Below, piece after piece: positions 53,405 through 64,000 of a DNA stretch of 64,000 nucleotides. The stretch is from NCBI GenBank assembly GCA_024291935.2, contig JAGTYA010000025.1:9259501-9323500 (forward strand). The letters are read 5' to 3'. Source of the stretch: Okapia johnstoni. Taxonomy: Eukaryota; Chordata; Mammalia; Artiodactyla; Giraffidae. Numbering within the stretch: the stretch's first letter is position 1; every line of letters starts with the position of its first letter. A model generated the notes under the pieces. The model searched no databases. It had not been told where the DNA came from and was given only the letters and a program-made list of their open reading frames with translations. Both the position numbers and the translations under genes were made by a program.

Positions 53405-55190
53405 CAATTATTTGAGAGAGAGAATTCTGGGAAAATGGTGGAGCAGGAAGCACCAGGAATCTGTCTCTCTACCTAGACCACAGACAGACATCAGAAACTG
53501 TCTGATGGGACTACTGTGGAACTCCAGAGTCCAACGGAGGCTTGCAATTTCCAGGGGAAGCCTTGGATGATACAGTGCAGTTAATTTTGGTCAACCTCAG
53601 CTCCTAGCACAGTAGTAGCAGCTACCTATCCCCTGCCCCTGCTAGAGCAGGCAACTGTGCACACGTTCCAGGAGCAGCCTGCACACAGCCTGTGGGAGCC
53701 AGGGTGGCAGAAAGGGTCCTTGTCCTCCAGCTAAGGGGATCTGTGCTCCAATCACTGACTGCTTCTGATCCCAGAGGTGCAGACAGGAGGTGGCTTCCAT
53801 AGTCTTTGTACTTCCTCCTACTGTTGCAAATGCCCATCGCTGGCTAAAGTGATTTCCAGGGGGCTTAAAAGACTGGTTTGTTCTTCCACCACCCACTTTT
53901 CTCCTCTTTTGAGAATTAGACATTAAAGACAAAGACTTTCAAAACAACGGCATAGACAGGAAAAATCAGAAAGTAACTACACATGCTCAGGATAAGACAC
54001 AGGTTTAGAAAAGACCTTAAATTTATATGTTAAGATGTTCCTTGGAACAGAAACTGCTTACAATAAAAACAAATTAACAAAAACCAGCAAATACCTGGCA
54101 AGAGAGAGAGAATCTGATTTCTAGAGTTACCACATTATTAGATTCAAATGTCCAGTTTTCAACAACAAAATCACAAGGCATACAAAGAAATAAGTAAGTA
54201 TGGCCCAGTCAAAGGAAAAAAAAATTAACAAAAACTACATCTGAAAAAGATCTCATGTCAAATGTACTAGATAAGGACTGAACTAAAGGAAGATGTGGAA
54301 AAGTCAGAGAATGATATATGAACAAAACCAAAATGCCAACAAGAGACAGAAAACCTAGAAAGAAAGAAAAAAATTTTGGAGCTAAAAAGTTCAGAAATTG
54401 AAATGAAAAATTCACTGAATTCAAAGGAATTCAAAGGAAGATTCAAATAAGCAGAAGAATCAGTTACCTTGATGGAATTTAGTGAGTCTGAGGAACAGAA
54501 AGAAAAAAGACTGGAGAGAAGTAACCAGTGCCGAAGAGGCCTGCAGGACACCACCAGGGAGAGCAACAGCGCTGGGGGCGGGGGGCGGCAGAGGGGATGC
54601 GAAGAAGTAACGGCTGAAAAACTCCCCAAATGTGATCACAGACGTGAACATAAACACCCAAGCTCACCATATGAGGAACTCACAGAGACCCAAATCAAGA
54701 TACATTATAATCAAAGTTTCAAAAGAAAGGAAGAGAAAATCTTGAAAGCATTTAAAAGAGAAGCAAATTGTCACATACAAAAAACCCACAATTAAGTTAT
54801 TTGCCCGTTTCTCTTTAGAAACTTCGGAAGCCAGAAGACAGTCGGCCAATACAGTCAAAGTGCTCAAAGAAAAGCAATATGTCAATCCAAAATCCTATAC
54901 CCAGCAAAACAGTCCTTCAAAGGTGAGGGAGATTATAATTAAAATGGCAAAAGTTAAAGAGCATTCTAAAGGCAGCAAAAAAAAAGTTTAAAAGAGAACT
55001 CCCATAAGGCTACCCTTTGATTTCTCTACAGAAATACTGCAGGCCAGAAAGAAGTGGCAAGATAAATTCAAAATCCTGAAAGGGAAAAACCTGCAACCTA
55101 GGATATTCTACCTACCAAGATTATCATTAGAAGAAAAGGAGAGAGAGAGAATCTCTCAGACAAGCTAAAACTAAAATAATATAGAAGACT
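53405..55190 (+). mobile_element. L1 5' region and ORF1-region-like sequence, decayed
   Basis: Starts like an L1 5' end (GAATTCTGGGAAAATGGTGG; GAATCTGTCTCTCTACCTAG). It later shows the upstream L1 phrases CAATCCAAAATCCTATACCC, AGCAAAACAGTCCTTCAAAG and, repeated near 55,020, TACTGCAGGCCAGAAAGAAG. Only short frames remain (longest 108 codons at 54,469-54,795). Confidence 0.55.
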
Positions 55191-55247
55191 AAACTTTTAC
55201 CATTAAAAAAATACCAGAAGGTCTTCTCTAAATAGGAAAGAAGGGGA

Positions 55248-55690
55248 CATCCCTGGTGGTACAGTAGGTAAGAATCTGCCTGTCAAAGGAGGAACACAGG
55301 TTCAATCCCCAGTCTGGGAAGACTCCACATGCCAGGAAGCGACTAAGCCTGTGCGCCGCCACTACTGAGTCTGTGCTGCCACTACCGAGTCTGTGCCGTA
55401 ACTACCGAGTCTGTGCTGTAACTACTGAGCCTGTGCCGTCACTACCGAGCCTGCGCGCCGCCACTAACGAGCCTGCATGCCTGTAACTACTGAGTCTGTG
55501 CCGTAATTATTGAGTCTGTGCCGTAACTACTGAAGTCTGCAAGCCGAGAGCCTGTGCTCCACACCGAGAGAAGCCACCACAATGAGAAGCCTGTACATTA
55601 TAATGCAGAGTAGCCCCAGTTCACCATGAGTAGAGAAAGCCTGGGCATGAAAATGAAGATCCAGCACAGCTAAAATAAATTATTTAAAAA
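55248..55690 (+). mobile_element. CHR-type SINE with internal tandem expansion
   Basis: Head: GGGACATCCCTGGTGGTACA, CAGGTTCAATCCCCAGTCTG, CACATGCCAGGAAGCGACTA. Tail: GAGAAGCCACCACAATGAGA and CAGCACAGCTAAAATAAATT. The middle (about 55,355-55,550) is a tandem array, listed separately. Confidence 0.88.
55358..55550. repeat. Minisatellite, about nine 20-23 bp units
   Basis: Units of the form ACTACTGAGTCTGTGCCGTA repeat about nine times with variation (CCGAG/TGAG, CTG/CCG, GCCGTA/GCTGCC). They derive from the repeated middle segment of a CHR SINE. Confidence 0.9.
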
Positions 55691-55981
55691 ACATTAAAAT
55701 AAATAAATTGGAAAGAAGGAAGAACCTACAGGAAAGAGAAAAACACAACTAGAAAGTAGATCACTTAAATCAACCAGTACACCAATTAAAAATTTTTAAA
55801 ACAGTTGTGTAAATGTGATAACAGCTGCAACAAACAAGAAAAGGATAAACATGAAGATATAAAAGACGTCAAAACCATAAAATGTGTGGGAGGTAAGAAA
55901 ATAGGTTTTGTTTGTTTGGTTTTTAGAATGTGTTTGGAATGTGTTTGGAATGTGTTTGGAATACCAGTCTAAAGTAAACGG

Positions 55982-56190
55982 GGGCTTCCCTGGTGGCTCA
56001 GATGAAAAGAATCTGCCTTCAATTCGGGAGATCCGGGTTGGATCCCTGGGTTGGCAGATCCCCTGGAGAAGGAAATGGCCACCCACTCCAGTATTCTTGC
56101 CTGGAGAATCCCATGGAAAGGAGCCTGGTGGGCTACAGTCCATGGGGTTGCAAAGAGTCGGACACAACTGAGCGACTAACACACACACAC
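55982..56190 (+). mobile_element. Bov-tA SINE
   Basis: Full forward copy: GGCTTCCCTGGTGGCTCAGA, GATCCCTGGGTTGGCAGATC, GGCCACCCACTCCAGTATTC, ACAGTCCATGGGGTTGCAAA, ending GAGCGACTAACACACACAC. Confidence 0.92.
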
Positions 56191-56199
56191 ACAAATAAA

Positions 56200-56690
56200 A
56201 AACATTCACTATATTCACAAAAGCCAAAAAGAAGAAAACACAAGCATAATATAAAAGAAAACCATCAAACCACAAAAGGAAAGGAAAAGAAGAAATGTAA
56301 CATCAACTGGGAAACAAGGTTTACAATGGCAATAAATACATATCTATCAATAATTACCTTGTATGTCAATGGACTGAATGTTCCACTCAAAAGACATAAA
56401 GTGGCAGATTAGATAGCAAAACAAGAGGCTACAATATACTGCCTACAAATGATCCACTTTGAAGCAAAGAACACAAACAGGTTGAAAGTAAGGGGATGGA
56501 AATTGTAATTTCATGCAAACAGAAATAAGAAGAAAGCAAGGGTAACAATACTCATATCAGACAAAACAGATTTTAAAACAAAAGCCGAAAACAGAGATAA
56601 AGAAGGAAACTGCACAATGATAAAAAAAAAAAAAGGACCAATACAAGAAGGGTATAATACACTCATTAACATATGCACCCAACATGCCCG
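56200..56690 (+). mobile_element. L1-like fragment
   Basis: A-rich L1 text (TGTATGTCAATGGACTGAAT; AACAGATTTTAAAACAAAAG; ATACACTCATTAACATATGC), as found in the ORF1-ORF2 region. It is broken. Confidence 0.55.
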
Positions 56691-56692
56691 CA

Positions 56693-56922
56693 AACATGCT
56701 CAGTCACTCAGTAGTGTCCAACTCTTTGCGACCCCATGCACTGTGGCCCACCAGGCTCCTCCGCCCATGGAATTCTCCAGGCAAGAATACTGCAGTGGGT
56801 TGCCATGCCCTCCTCTAGGTTATCTTCCCCATCCAGGGACCAAACCGGAGTCTCTTATGTCTCCTGCATTGGCAGGTGGGTTCTTTACCACTAGGTGCCA
56901 CCTGGGAAGGCCTACGTCACCT
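56693..56922 (-). mobile_element. Bov-tA SINE
   Basis: Reverse full-length copy: CATGCTCAGTCACTCAGTAG, TTCTCCAGGCAAGAATACTG, GTCTCCTGCATTGGCAGGTG, GCCACCTGGGAAGGCC. Confidence 0.9.
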
Positions 56923-56929
56923 GGGCTAG

Positions 56930-58260
56930 AATTCAGGCTTCAATATTCCCATAAAGGGACGGGACAGTGTATCCAGCCTTGCGTTTTCCATCTGTAATAT
57001 AACTGCTTCCACCAGTAAATCAGATGCAATCAGCATTGGCTAAGGGTTGGTCTGAGAGGTCTGGGTGGACACTGGGAGAAACTATCAGGATCTCAGAGCA
57101 AGTTTGAGTAGGGTCATCTCATCCTGGTAAGGGCAGTAAAGTTGCTGGGTTTAGAGTCTTGCAAATACTCAAACATATCTGTGAGCTTTCAACTGAAACA
57201 ACTTGCTATCTGAGAATTCTACCGTCTGACAGCCAGGTTGAGGCTTGATTATTTAGTAGGCCTGGCACCCAGTGAGCAATCAGAACCTGAATGGGGGCCC
57301 CCAGAGTAACCTTCAGTTACTTTGCTAGGAGGGACAGTGCCCCTAGCACCCTAAGACAGGAGGCCAGCCTTTAACAGTACATCGAGCTGTTTGGAGAGAG
57401 AGGCTTTGGCGGTGTGGTTTCTCCTAGTCTTTGGGTCAGGATCCCAAGGCCGCACTCCCCGTTTTCTGGGTGCAGAGTCAGCATGGTTAGGAAGGGCTAG
57501 GTAGACCCAAAGTGGGAGCGCTGTGGAGGAGGCTCCTTCAAGTGTCCACAGCTCTGGCTGGACTGGTCTCCGTTTGAGGGTACCTGATCTTCCTTACCTT
57601 TTAATGATTGATATAGGGGGCTATGCAAGTTAGGTATCCAGACTCTGCAATACCCAGTTAGGCCCAGAAATGCTTGTAGTTGTTTATAGGTAGAGGGAAT
57701 CTGTAGATGGGGTATCACCTGTGTATGATCTGCAAGAAGGCTGCGCCTACCAGGGGTAAAAATAACCCCAAAACAGGACACTTGTTGTACCAATTGGGCC
57801 TTAGATTTGGACACTCTATAACCCCAATAAGCCAGGATATTAAGGACCTGAGTGGTGTATATAATGGTGTGGGACTGAGTGGGGAGCAGATCAAGAGATC
57901 ATCAATATAGTGAATAAATGTTACCCCGTCAAGTGTCAAGTCTTGTAGAGGTCCTGGGCTGGGGCTGCTCCAAAAGGTGAGAGCTATCTCTAAAGCCTTG
58001 GGGTAGGTCAACTACTGAGGGGGTAGTGATGAGGATTTCTACTTCAGTGCAAACAAGTATTGTGATTCTGGTGCCAATGGGATGAAAAAGAAGGCATGTT
58101 TTAAATCTGAGAGTGAGAACCAGCTGCAGTCTGGGGGTATTTTTTTTCAGAAGTATATAAGGATTAGGGACTACTGGGTATAAAGGTATCATGGCCTTAT
58201 TAAGGAGCCGTGGGTCTCAGACTAGGTGCTGGGTGCCATCCAATCTGATACTAGGTATAA
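56930..58260 (-). pseudogene. Class I (gammaretrovirus-like) endogenous retrovirus pol fragment
   Basis: The - strand holds retroviral pol pieces in correct order: RT text from about 58,260, with the active-site YIDD box at roughly 57,909-57,892; the RT connection region at 57,814-57,500 in another frame; and an RNase H-like start near 57,050-56,950. At least three frames are used with several stops, so it is inactive. gag, env and LTRs were not seen next to it. Class is inferred from the YIDD form and the connection-region and RNase H text. Annotated as broken only; no repair is offered. Confidence 0.75.
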
Positions 58261-58269
58261 AATGACTCC

Positions 58270-59095
58270 ACATAAAAACTACCAAAAGTGATAAATGAAT
58301 TCAGCAAGGTAGCAGGATACAAGATTAACACACATAAAACAGCAGAAAGGGAAAAAATCTTTTTGAAGATTCCTTTAAAAACCACATTAAAAAATAAAAT
58401 GAATAGGAATAAACTCAACCAAGGAGGTGAACGACTTATATGCTGAGGACTCTAAAACACTGATAAAGGAATATGAATACAAAAAACTGGAAAGACACCA
58501 TGTTCTTGGACTAGACAAACTAATATTATTAAAATGGCCATACTACCCAAAGCAATCTACAGATTTAATGCGATCCCCATCAAATTACCCATGATGTTTT
58601 TCATGGAACTAAAACAAATAATTCCAAAATTTTTATGGAATCATAAGAGACCCAGAATTGCCGAAGCAATCCTGAGAAAAAAGAACAAAGCTGGAAGCAT
58701 AGCCCTCCCAGACGTCAGACAATACTGCAAAGCTACAGTAATCAAAATCAGGTAGTAGTGGCACAAAATCAGAGAACCCCAAATAATCCTACACATCTAT
58801 GGTCAATTAATCTTAGACAAAGGAGTCAAGAATACACAATGAAGACAAGCCAGTCTCTTCAGCAAGTGGCTGGACAGCCACGTATAAATCAAGGAGTTAG
58901 AACACTCCCCTCATACCCTACACAAAAATAAATTCAAAATGGCTTAGAGACATATATAAGACATGACACCATAAAACTTGTAGAAGAGAACATATGCAAA
59001 ACATTCTCTGACATAAATCATAGCACAGTTTTCTTTGGTCAGTCTCCCAAGACAACAGAAATAAAAATAAAACTTGAAAGCTTCAGCACAGCAAA
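58270..59095 (+). mobile_element. L1 ORF2 C-terminal part
   Basis: A 73-codon frame at 58,534-58,755 ([40 protein letters not shown]) is the ruminant L1 ORF2 region. It is followed by more L1 text to the A-run at about 59,093. It continues after the SINE at about 59,230. Confidence 0.85.
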
Positions 59096-59228
59096 AAAAA
59101 AAAAAAAAAGTGAAAGTTGGAGACGGAAATGGCAGCCCACTCCAATATCCTTGCCTGGAGAATCCCATGGACAGAGAAGCCTGGCGGGCTACCGTTCATG
59201 GGGTCGCAGAGTCGGACACGACTGAAGC
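59096..59228 (+). mobile_element. Bov-A core SINE within duplicated L1 sequence
   Basis: An A-run (59,093-59,109) is followed by GGCAGCCCACTCCAATATCC, ATCCCATGGACAGAGAAGCC and GGGTCGCAGAGTCGGACACG. The tRNA-like head is missing. It is flanked by two copies of about 70 bp of L1 text (59,019-59,093 and 59,228-59,300). Confidence 0.85.
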
Positions 59229-60995
59229 ATAGTTTTCTTAGGTCAGTCTCCCAAGACAACAGAAATAAAAATAAAACTTTCAAGCTTTTGCACAGCAAAG
59301 TATACCATAAACAAAATTAAAAGACAACCTGTGGACTGGGAGAAAATACCTGCAAATAACGTAACCAGCAAGGGCTTAATTTCCAAGTTACACAAACAGC
59401 TCATATAACCCAGTAACAAAAAAAGCAAACAACCCAATCAAAAAATGAGAAGACCTAGATATTTTTCCAAAGACCACATATAAGTTGGCAAATAAGCCAC
59501 ATGAAAAGGTGCTCAACATCACAAATTATCAGAGAAATGCAAATCAAAACAACAATGAGGTATTACCTCACACCAGTCAGAATGGCCATAGACAAAAAAG
59601 TCTACAAATAACAAATGCTGGAGAGGGTTTGGAGAAAAGGAAACCCTCCTACACTGCTAATGGGAATGTAAACTGGTATAGCCACCGTGGAGTACCCTAT
59701 GTATATGTGTGTGTGCTAAGTCGCTTCAGTCGCGTCCGACTCTGTGTGACCCTGTGGATTGTAGCCTGCTAGGCTCCTCTGTCCAGGGATTCTCCAGGCC
59801 AAGAATACTGGAGTGGATTGCCATGCCCTCCTCCAGGGGATCTTCCCAACCCAGGGATCCAACCTACATCTCTTACATCTCCTGCATTGGCAGGTGGATT
59901 CTTTACCACTAGCACCACCTGGTAAGCCCGGAGAACAGTATGGAGGTTCCTTAAAAAAAACAAAAATAGAGCTGCCATATGACCCAGGAGTTCCACTCCT
60001 GGGCGTAAATATGGTGAAAATTCTAACTGGAAAAGATAACATACACCCCAATGTTCATGGCAACACTATTTACGTTAGCCAAGACATGGCAACAACCTAA
60101 ATGTCCATCAACAGATGAACGGATAAAGATGTGGTGTGTATATATACAACGGAATACAATTCAGCCATAAAAAAAGAATGGGGAAAAAAAAGAATGAAAT
60201 AATGCTGTTTGCAGCAACATGGATGGACCCAGAGATTATCATATTAAGTGAAGTGAGAAAGAGAAAGACAAATAGCACGTGATATCACTTATATGTTGAG
60301 TCTTTTAGAAACTATACAAATGAACTTATTTACAAAACAAAACAAAATCAGAGACGCAGAAAACAGACTACGGTTACAAATGTCAATAAAAATAATCAAT
60401 AAATGCTCTCTAGTAAGAAAAGTTTTATGTGAGCCAAACTAAAGACTAGCCCAGACCAGCTCCCCATATTACTCTGACAAGCTCCTCTGGAGAAGCAGGG
60501 TTTCCAAGCAGTTTTGCATCTGGTCAAAACAAAGAACATTAGATTTCTTCAAGGTTTAAAAACAAAAACAAATAAAACCCCACATGGATCAGAGATCAGC
60601 AAGTCAGCATGGCCTTGGCACCTTGGAAGAGAGTCTTATCGTCAAAGGAGGACCAGCAATGGCAATCCCAGAAGACAGGAATTTCCTCTTTATTTTTAAC
60701 ACGGACATTCTTCTGATCAATGTGCCCTTTTCTTTTTAATAATTAAAGCAGATATACAACGCATGTTCAATAGGCCACAAACAGGCTATTCTAATGAGCA
60801 TAAAATTCAAGTTAACTCATGCATGAAACAGAGTGACTTCCCACACACAAAGTACACAAAAAATAAACAAGGTCCTACTGTATAGCATAGGTAACTATAT
60901 TCAATATCCGGTAATAAACCATAATGGAAAAGAATATGAAAAAGACTATATATATTCATAACTGAATCACTTTGCTGTGCAGCAGAAATTAGTGA
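59228..60995 (+). mobile_element. L1 3' part and 3' UTR, interrupted by a Bov-tA
   Basis: Continues the L1 of 58.3 kb: GCAAATCAAAACAACAATGA, TAACAAATGCTGGAGAGGGT, GGAATGTAAACTGGTATAGC, then after the SINE CCAGGAGTTCCACTCCTGGG, CAACAGATGAACGGATAAAG, and the 3' UTR phrases near 60,870-60,990 (TACTGTATAGCATAGGTAAC; TTTGCTGTGCAGCAGAAATT). Confidence 0.88.
59708..59935 (-). mobile_element. Bov-tA SINE in L1
   Basis: Reverse full copy: GTGCTAAGTCGCTTCAGTCG, TTCTCCAGGCCAAGAATACT, CTCCTGCATTGGCAGGTGGA, ACCACCTGGTAAGCCC. It splits the L1 text near GCCACCGTGGAG / GGAGAACAGTATGG. Confidence 0.92.
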
Positions 60996-61007
60996 AGCAT
61001 TGTAGAT

Positions 61008-61235
61008 CAACTAGGTGGCGCTAGCGGTAAAGGATCCTGCCAGTGCAGGAGCCACAAGAGACCCAGGCTCAATCACTGGGTCTGGAAGATCTGGAGAAGG
61101 AAAAAGGACAACCCACTCCAGCATTCCTACCTGGAAAATTCCATGCACAGAGGAGCCTGGTAGGCTACAGACCAAGAGGTCACAAAGAGTCAGACACGAC
61201 TGAGTGACTGAGCACTCACACACATACATACTTCA
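61008..61235 (+). mobile_element. Bov-tA SINE
   Basis: Forward copy: CTAGGTGGCGCTAGCGGTAA, CAGGCTCAATCACTGGGTCT, ACAACCCACTCCAGCATTCC, GGCTACAGACCAAGAGGTCA, ending GACTGAGTGACTGAGCA. It sits directly at the L1 3' end. Confidence 0.9.
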
Positions 61236-61254
61236 ATTGAAATAAACAGGTAAA

Positions 61255-62210
61255 TGCACAAGTATTTTTAAAAGTGAGAGAGAAATGAAGACATTCCCAG
61301 ATAAACAAAAGCTAAGGGAATTTGTGATCACTAGCCTTGCCCTGCAAGAAATGTTCAAGAGAGTCCTCCAAGGAGAAAGGAAAAGACACTAGGACATTGG
61401 AAAAACAAATGTCAATAAATGTAGGAACACGGGCAATTATGAAAAGCTGGTGTTACCGTAGCGATGGCTCACAACTGTACTTATTGTTTTCTACAAATAC
61501 ACTTAAAAAACCCTCAATTACTATTGTAAATACTATTGCTCTATCTTTGGTATGAAACTCAGCATCTTGTTTTCTACATAATTAAGGAGACTAATGTATT
61601 TAAAGGAATTATTAGCTTATGTTTTGGGGCATAAAAATGTAATCAGTGACATCAACTACTGAAAGAGGCAGAACAGAGCTATAAACAAAAAATGTTTGAT
61701 AGTGAGTGAAATTTAGTTGGTGTAAGTTCATACTAGTATGAATTTGTAACTTTAGGATGTTATATGGAATCTTCATGGTAACCATAAAGAAAATAGCTAT
61801 GGAATAGGTACAAAAGAAAATGAGAAGTGATTTAAACATTTCACCACCAAAAAATCAACTAAATACAAAGTAAGATAGGAATGCAGGACATGAATGACGG
61901 AAAAGCTGTAAGGCATATATACGACAAAAAGCAAAATGACAGAAGTTCCTCATGCATAAATATTTTAAATGCAAATCAATTAAATTCTCTAATCAAAACA
62001 GATAATGGCAGAACACCGTAGAGACACTCTGTTTCAACTGCATGCTGCCTAGGAGACTCATTTTAGAACCTAAGACACAAACAGACTGAAAAGCAAAGAA
62101 AGGAAAAAGATAATTTATGCAAATAAAAACCAAAAGAGAGCAGAGGTAGCTGTACTGAAATCAAACAAAGTAGACTTTCAAGTTTAAAAGGGTTTAAGAG
62201 ACAAACAAAG
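61255..62210 (+). mobile_element. Old L1 fragment, upstream part
   Basis: GAAGACATTCCCAGATAAAC, AGCTAAGGGAATTTGTGATC, TGCAAGAAATGTTCAAGAGA and further AT-rich text (AGACACAAACAGACTGAAAA), as in L1M 5' regions. No frame of note. Confidence 0.6.
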
Positions 62211-62214
62211 AAGA

Positions 62215-62425
62215 AAGTGAAGTTGCTCGGTCTTGTCCGCCTCTTTGCAACCCCATGGACTGTAGCCCACCAGGCTCCTCCAACCATGGGATTCTCCAGG
62301 CCAGAATACTGGAGTGGGTTGCCGTTTTCTTCTCCAGGGGATCTTCCCGACCCAGGGATCGAACCCAGCTCTCCCGCACAGCAGGCGGACTCTTTTATCG
62401 TCTGAGCCACCATGGAAGCCAAAGA
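62215..62425 (-). mobile_element. Bov-tA SINE in L1
   Basis: Reverse copy: AGTTGCTCGGTCTTGTCCGC, GGGATTCTCCAGGCCAGAAT, GGGATCGAACCCAGCTCTCC, CTGAGCCACCATGGAAGCC. Confidence 0.92.
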
Positions 62426-62429
62426 AGGA

Positions 62430-63240
62430 CACGAATAAGAGATTCAACACAGCAAGAAGATATAATAATCACAAAGTTACACACTTAATAACCAGAAAAG
62501 TACATGAAGCCCAAACTAATGGAACTTAAGGAAGAAATAGACACTTCTGCAGTAATAATTGGAGACTTCAATATCGAAATCTCAAGAAGGAACAGAACCA
62601 TTAGACAGAAGATATATGAGGAAAGAGAAGACTTAACGCAATAGAAATGAACGAGACTGAACACACTCTAACAGGACACTCACTCTACCAAGAAACAACA
62701 AATACACCTTCTTCTCAAGTACACAAGGGACACTCTCCAGGATGGGCCGTAAACGCAGCCAAAACTTAAATCTCAGCAAATTTTAAAAGACAAGATATCA
62801 AGGTGTTCTCTGACCATAACAGAATGAAGTTAGAAATCGCCAATAAAAGGAAACTGGAAAAAAATCACAAATTTGTGGAAATTAAACAACACATTCTTCA
62901 ATGACCAATGAATCAAAAAGGAAATCATGAGGGTAATTATAAAAATCACCCTTGGAAATGAATGAAAACAAAAACATAACATACCAAAACTTAGGGAACA
63001 CTGCAAAAGTGGTGCTAAGTGGGAAACTTATGAGCTATAAATGCTTATTTAAAAAAAAAAAAAAAGGGAAGAAAGATCTCAAAAGAATAACCTAACTTTT
63101 ACAACTAGAGTAAAAACAAGAACAAACTGAATTCAAAGTTAGTAAGAGAAAGGATATAATAAAGACTATTATTTATAATAAGAAAAGAAAAACTATATAA
63201 AAAAATCATCAAATTTGAAAGTTGATTCTTGGAAAACATC
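62430..63240 (+). mobile_element. L1 endonuclease-region remnant
   Basis: ATAATTGGAGACTTCAATAT, TACACAAGGGACACTCTCCA, GAAATCGCCAATAAAAGGAA and AAATTTGTGGAAATTAAACA mark L1 ORF2 endonuclease text, decayed. Confidence 0.7.
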
Positions 63241-64000
63241 AACAAAATTGACGAAGAATGCTCAAACTATTGCACAACTGCACTCATCTCACACGCTAGC
63301 AAAGTGATGCTCAAAATTCTCCAAGCCAGGCTTCAACAATACATGAACCGTGAACTTCCAGATGTTCAAGCTGGATTTAGAAAAGGCAGAGGAACCAGAG
63401 ATCAAATTGCCAACATTCGCTGGATCACTGAACAAGCAAGAGAGTTCCAGAAAAACATCTATTTCTGCTTTATTGACAATGCCAAAGCCTTTGACTGTGT
63501 GGATCACAACAAACTGGAAAATTCTTCAAGAGATGGGAATACCAGACCACCTGACCTGCCTCATGAAAAATCTGGATGCAGGTCAAGAAGCAACAGTGGC
63601 CATGGAACAACAGACTGGTTCCAACTCGGGAAAGGAGTGTGTCAAGGCTGTATATTGTCACCCTGCTTATTTAATTTACATGCAGAGTACATCATGCGAA
63701 ATGCAGGGCTGGATGAAGCACAAGCTGGAATCAAGACTGCCAGGAGAAATATCAATAACCTCAGATATGCAGATGACATCACCCTTACGGCAGAAAGTAA
63801 AGAAGAACTAAAGAGCCTCTTGATGAAAGTGAAAGAGGAGAGTGAAAAAGCTGGCTTAAAACTCAACATTCAAAAAACGAAGATCATGGCATCTGGTCCC
63901 ATCACTTCGTGGTAAATAGATAGGGAAACAATGTAAAAAGAGTGACAGTTTATTTTCTTGGGCTCCAAAATCACTGCAGATGGTGACTGCAGCCATGAAA
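63229..64000 (+). mobile_element. BovB LINE RT part, continuing past the window end
   Basis: One 228-codon frame (63,229-63,915) spans the BovB reverse transcriptase: [40 protein letters not shown], motif [29 protein letters not shown] and the catalytic YADD in LRYADDITL. About 35 residues between motif A and GCILSP are read out of the usual frame. A stop follows near 63,913, and BovB text continues to the edge in another frame. It is 5'-truncated at the junction with L1 at about 63,245. Confidence 0.92.

Noticed and set aside
55358..55550. CRISPR-like array
   Set aside because: Units are adjacent without unique spacers and derive from a SINE in a mammalian intron; a minisatellite.
51359..64000. 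A promoter or 5' noncoding exon of NR2C2 here
   Set aside because: No CpG island or convincing unique GC-rich exon; the stretch is almost all repeats. The promoter most likely lies beyond the window.

Overview
The window is nuclear genomic DNA from a ruminant, most likely a bovid. It has spliced vertebrate genes with GT-AG introns, and its introns are packed with ruminant-type repeats: BovB (RTE-family LINE), the tRNA-derived Bov-tA/ART2A and CHR SINE families, and ruminant L1. Species cannot be fixed from the sequence. No bacterial, plasmid or CRISPR content was seen.

Two host genes lie tail to tail. On the + strand, 1-10.8 kb carries the last three coding exons of MRPS25 (mitochondrial small-subunit ribosomal protein mS25); exon 1 lies left of the window. 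Its 9.8 kb intron holds an LTR-like segment, GT microsatellites, CHR SINEs, a minus-oriented BovB and minus-oriented L1 pieces. A gap of about 1.6 kb separates the MRPS25 poly(A) signal from the likely 3' end of NR2C2.

On the - strand, NR2C2 (orphan nuclear receptor TR4) has all 13 coding exons between 51,319 (ATG) and 18,012 (stop). The exon lengths sum to 1,791 nt, i.e. 596 codons plus stop, which equals the usual TR4 length. The zinc-finger domain lies in the exons at 32.0-32.1 and 29.9-30.0 kb, and the ligand-binding domain in the exons from about 24.3 to 18.0 kb. A probable 3' UTR of about 5.5 kb (18,011 to about 12,440) is nearly free of repeats and carries four Pumilio-type elements. 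The 5' noncoding exon and promoter must lie beyond 64,000.

From 51.4 to 64.0 kb (first visible intron) the DNA is almost entirely repeats: old and younger L1, Bov-tA copies, a CHR SINE with an internal minisatellite, a decayed class I endogenous retrovirus pol fragment, and a BovB copy running off the right edge.

No new multi-gene system is visible. The observations most worth checking are local: BovB copies in opposite orientation on either side of a frame-neutral NR2C2 exon, a BovB edge about 25 bp from a splice acceptor, a duplication of about 70 bp flanking a SINE, an LTR edge close to an MRPS25 splice donor, and the Pumilio-type elements.
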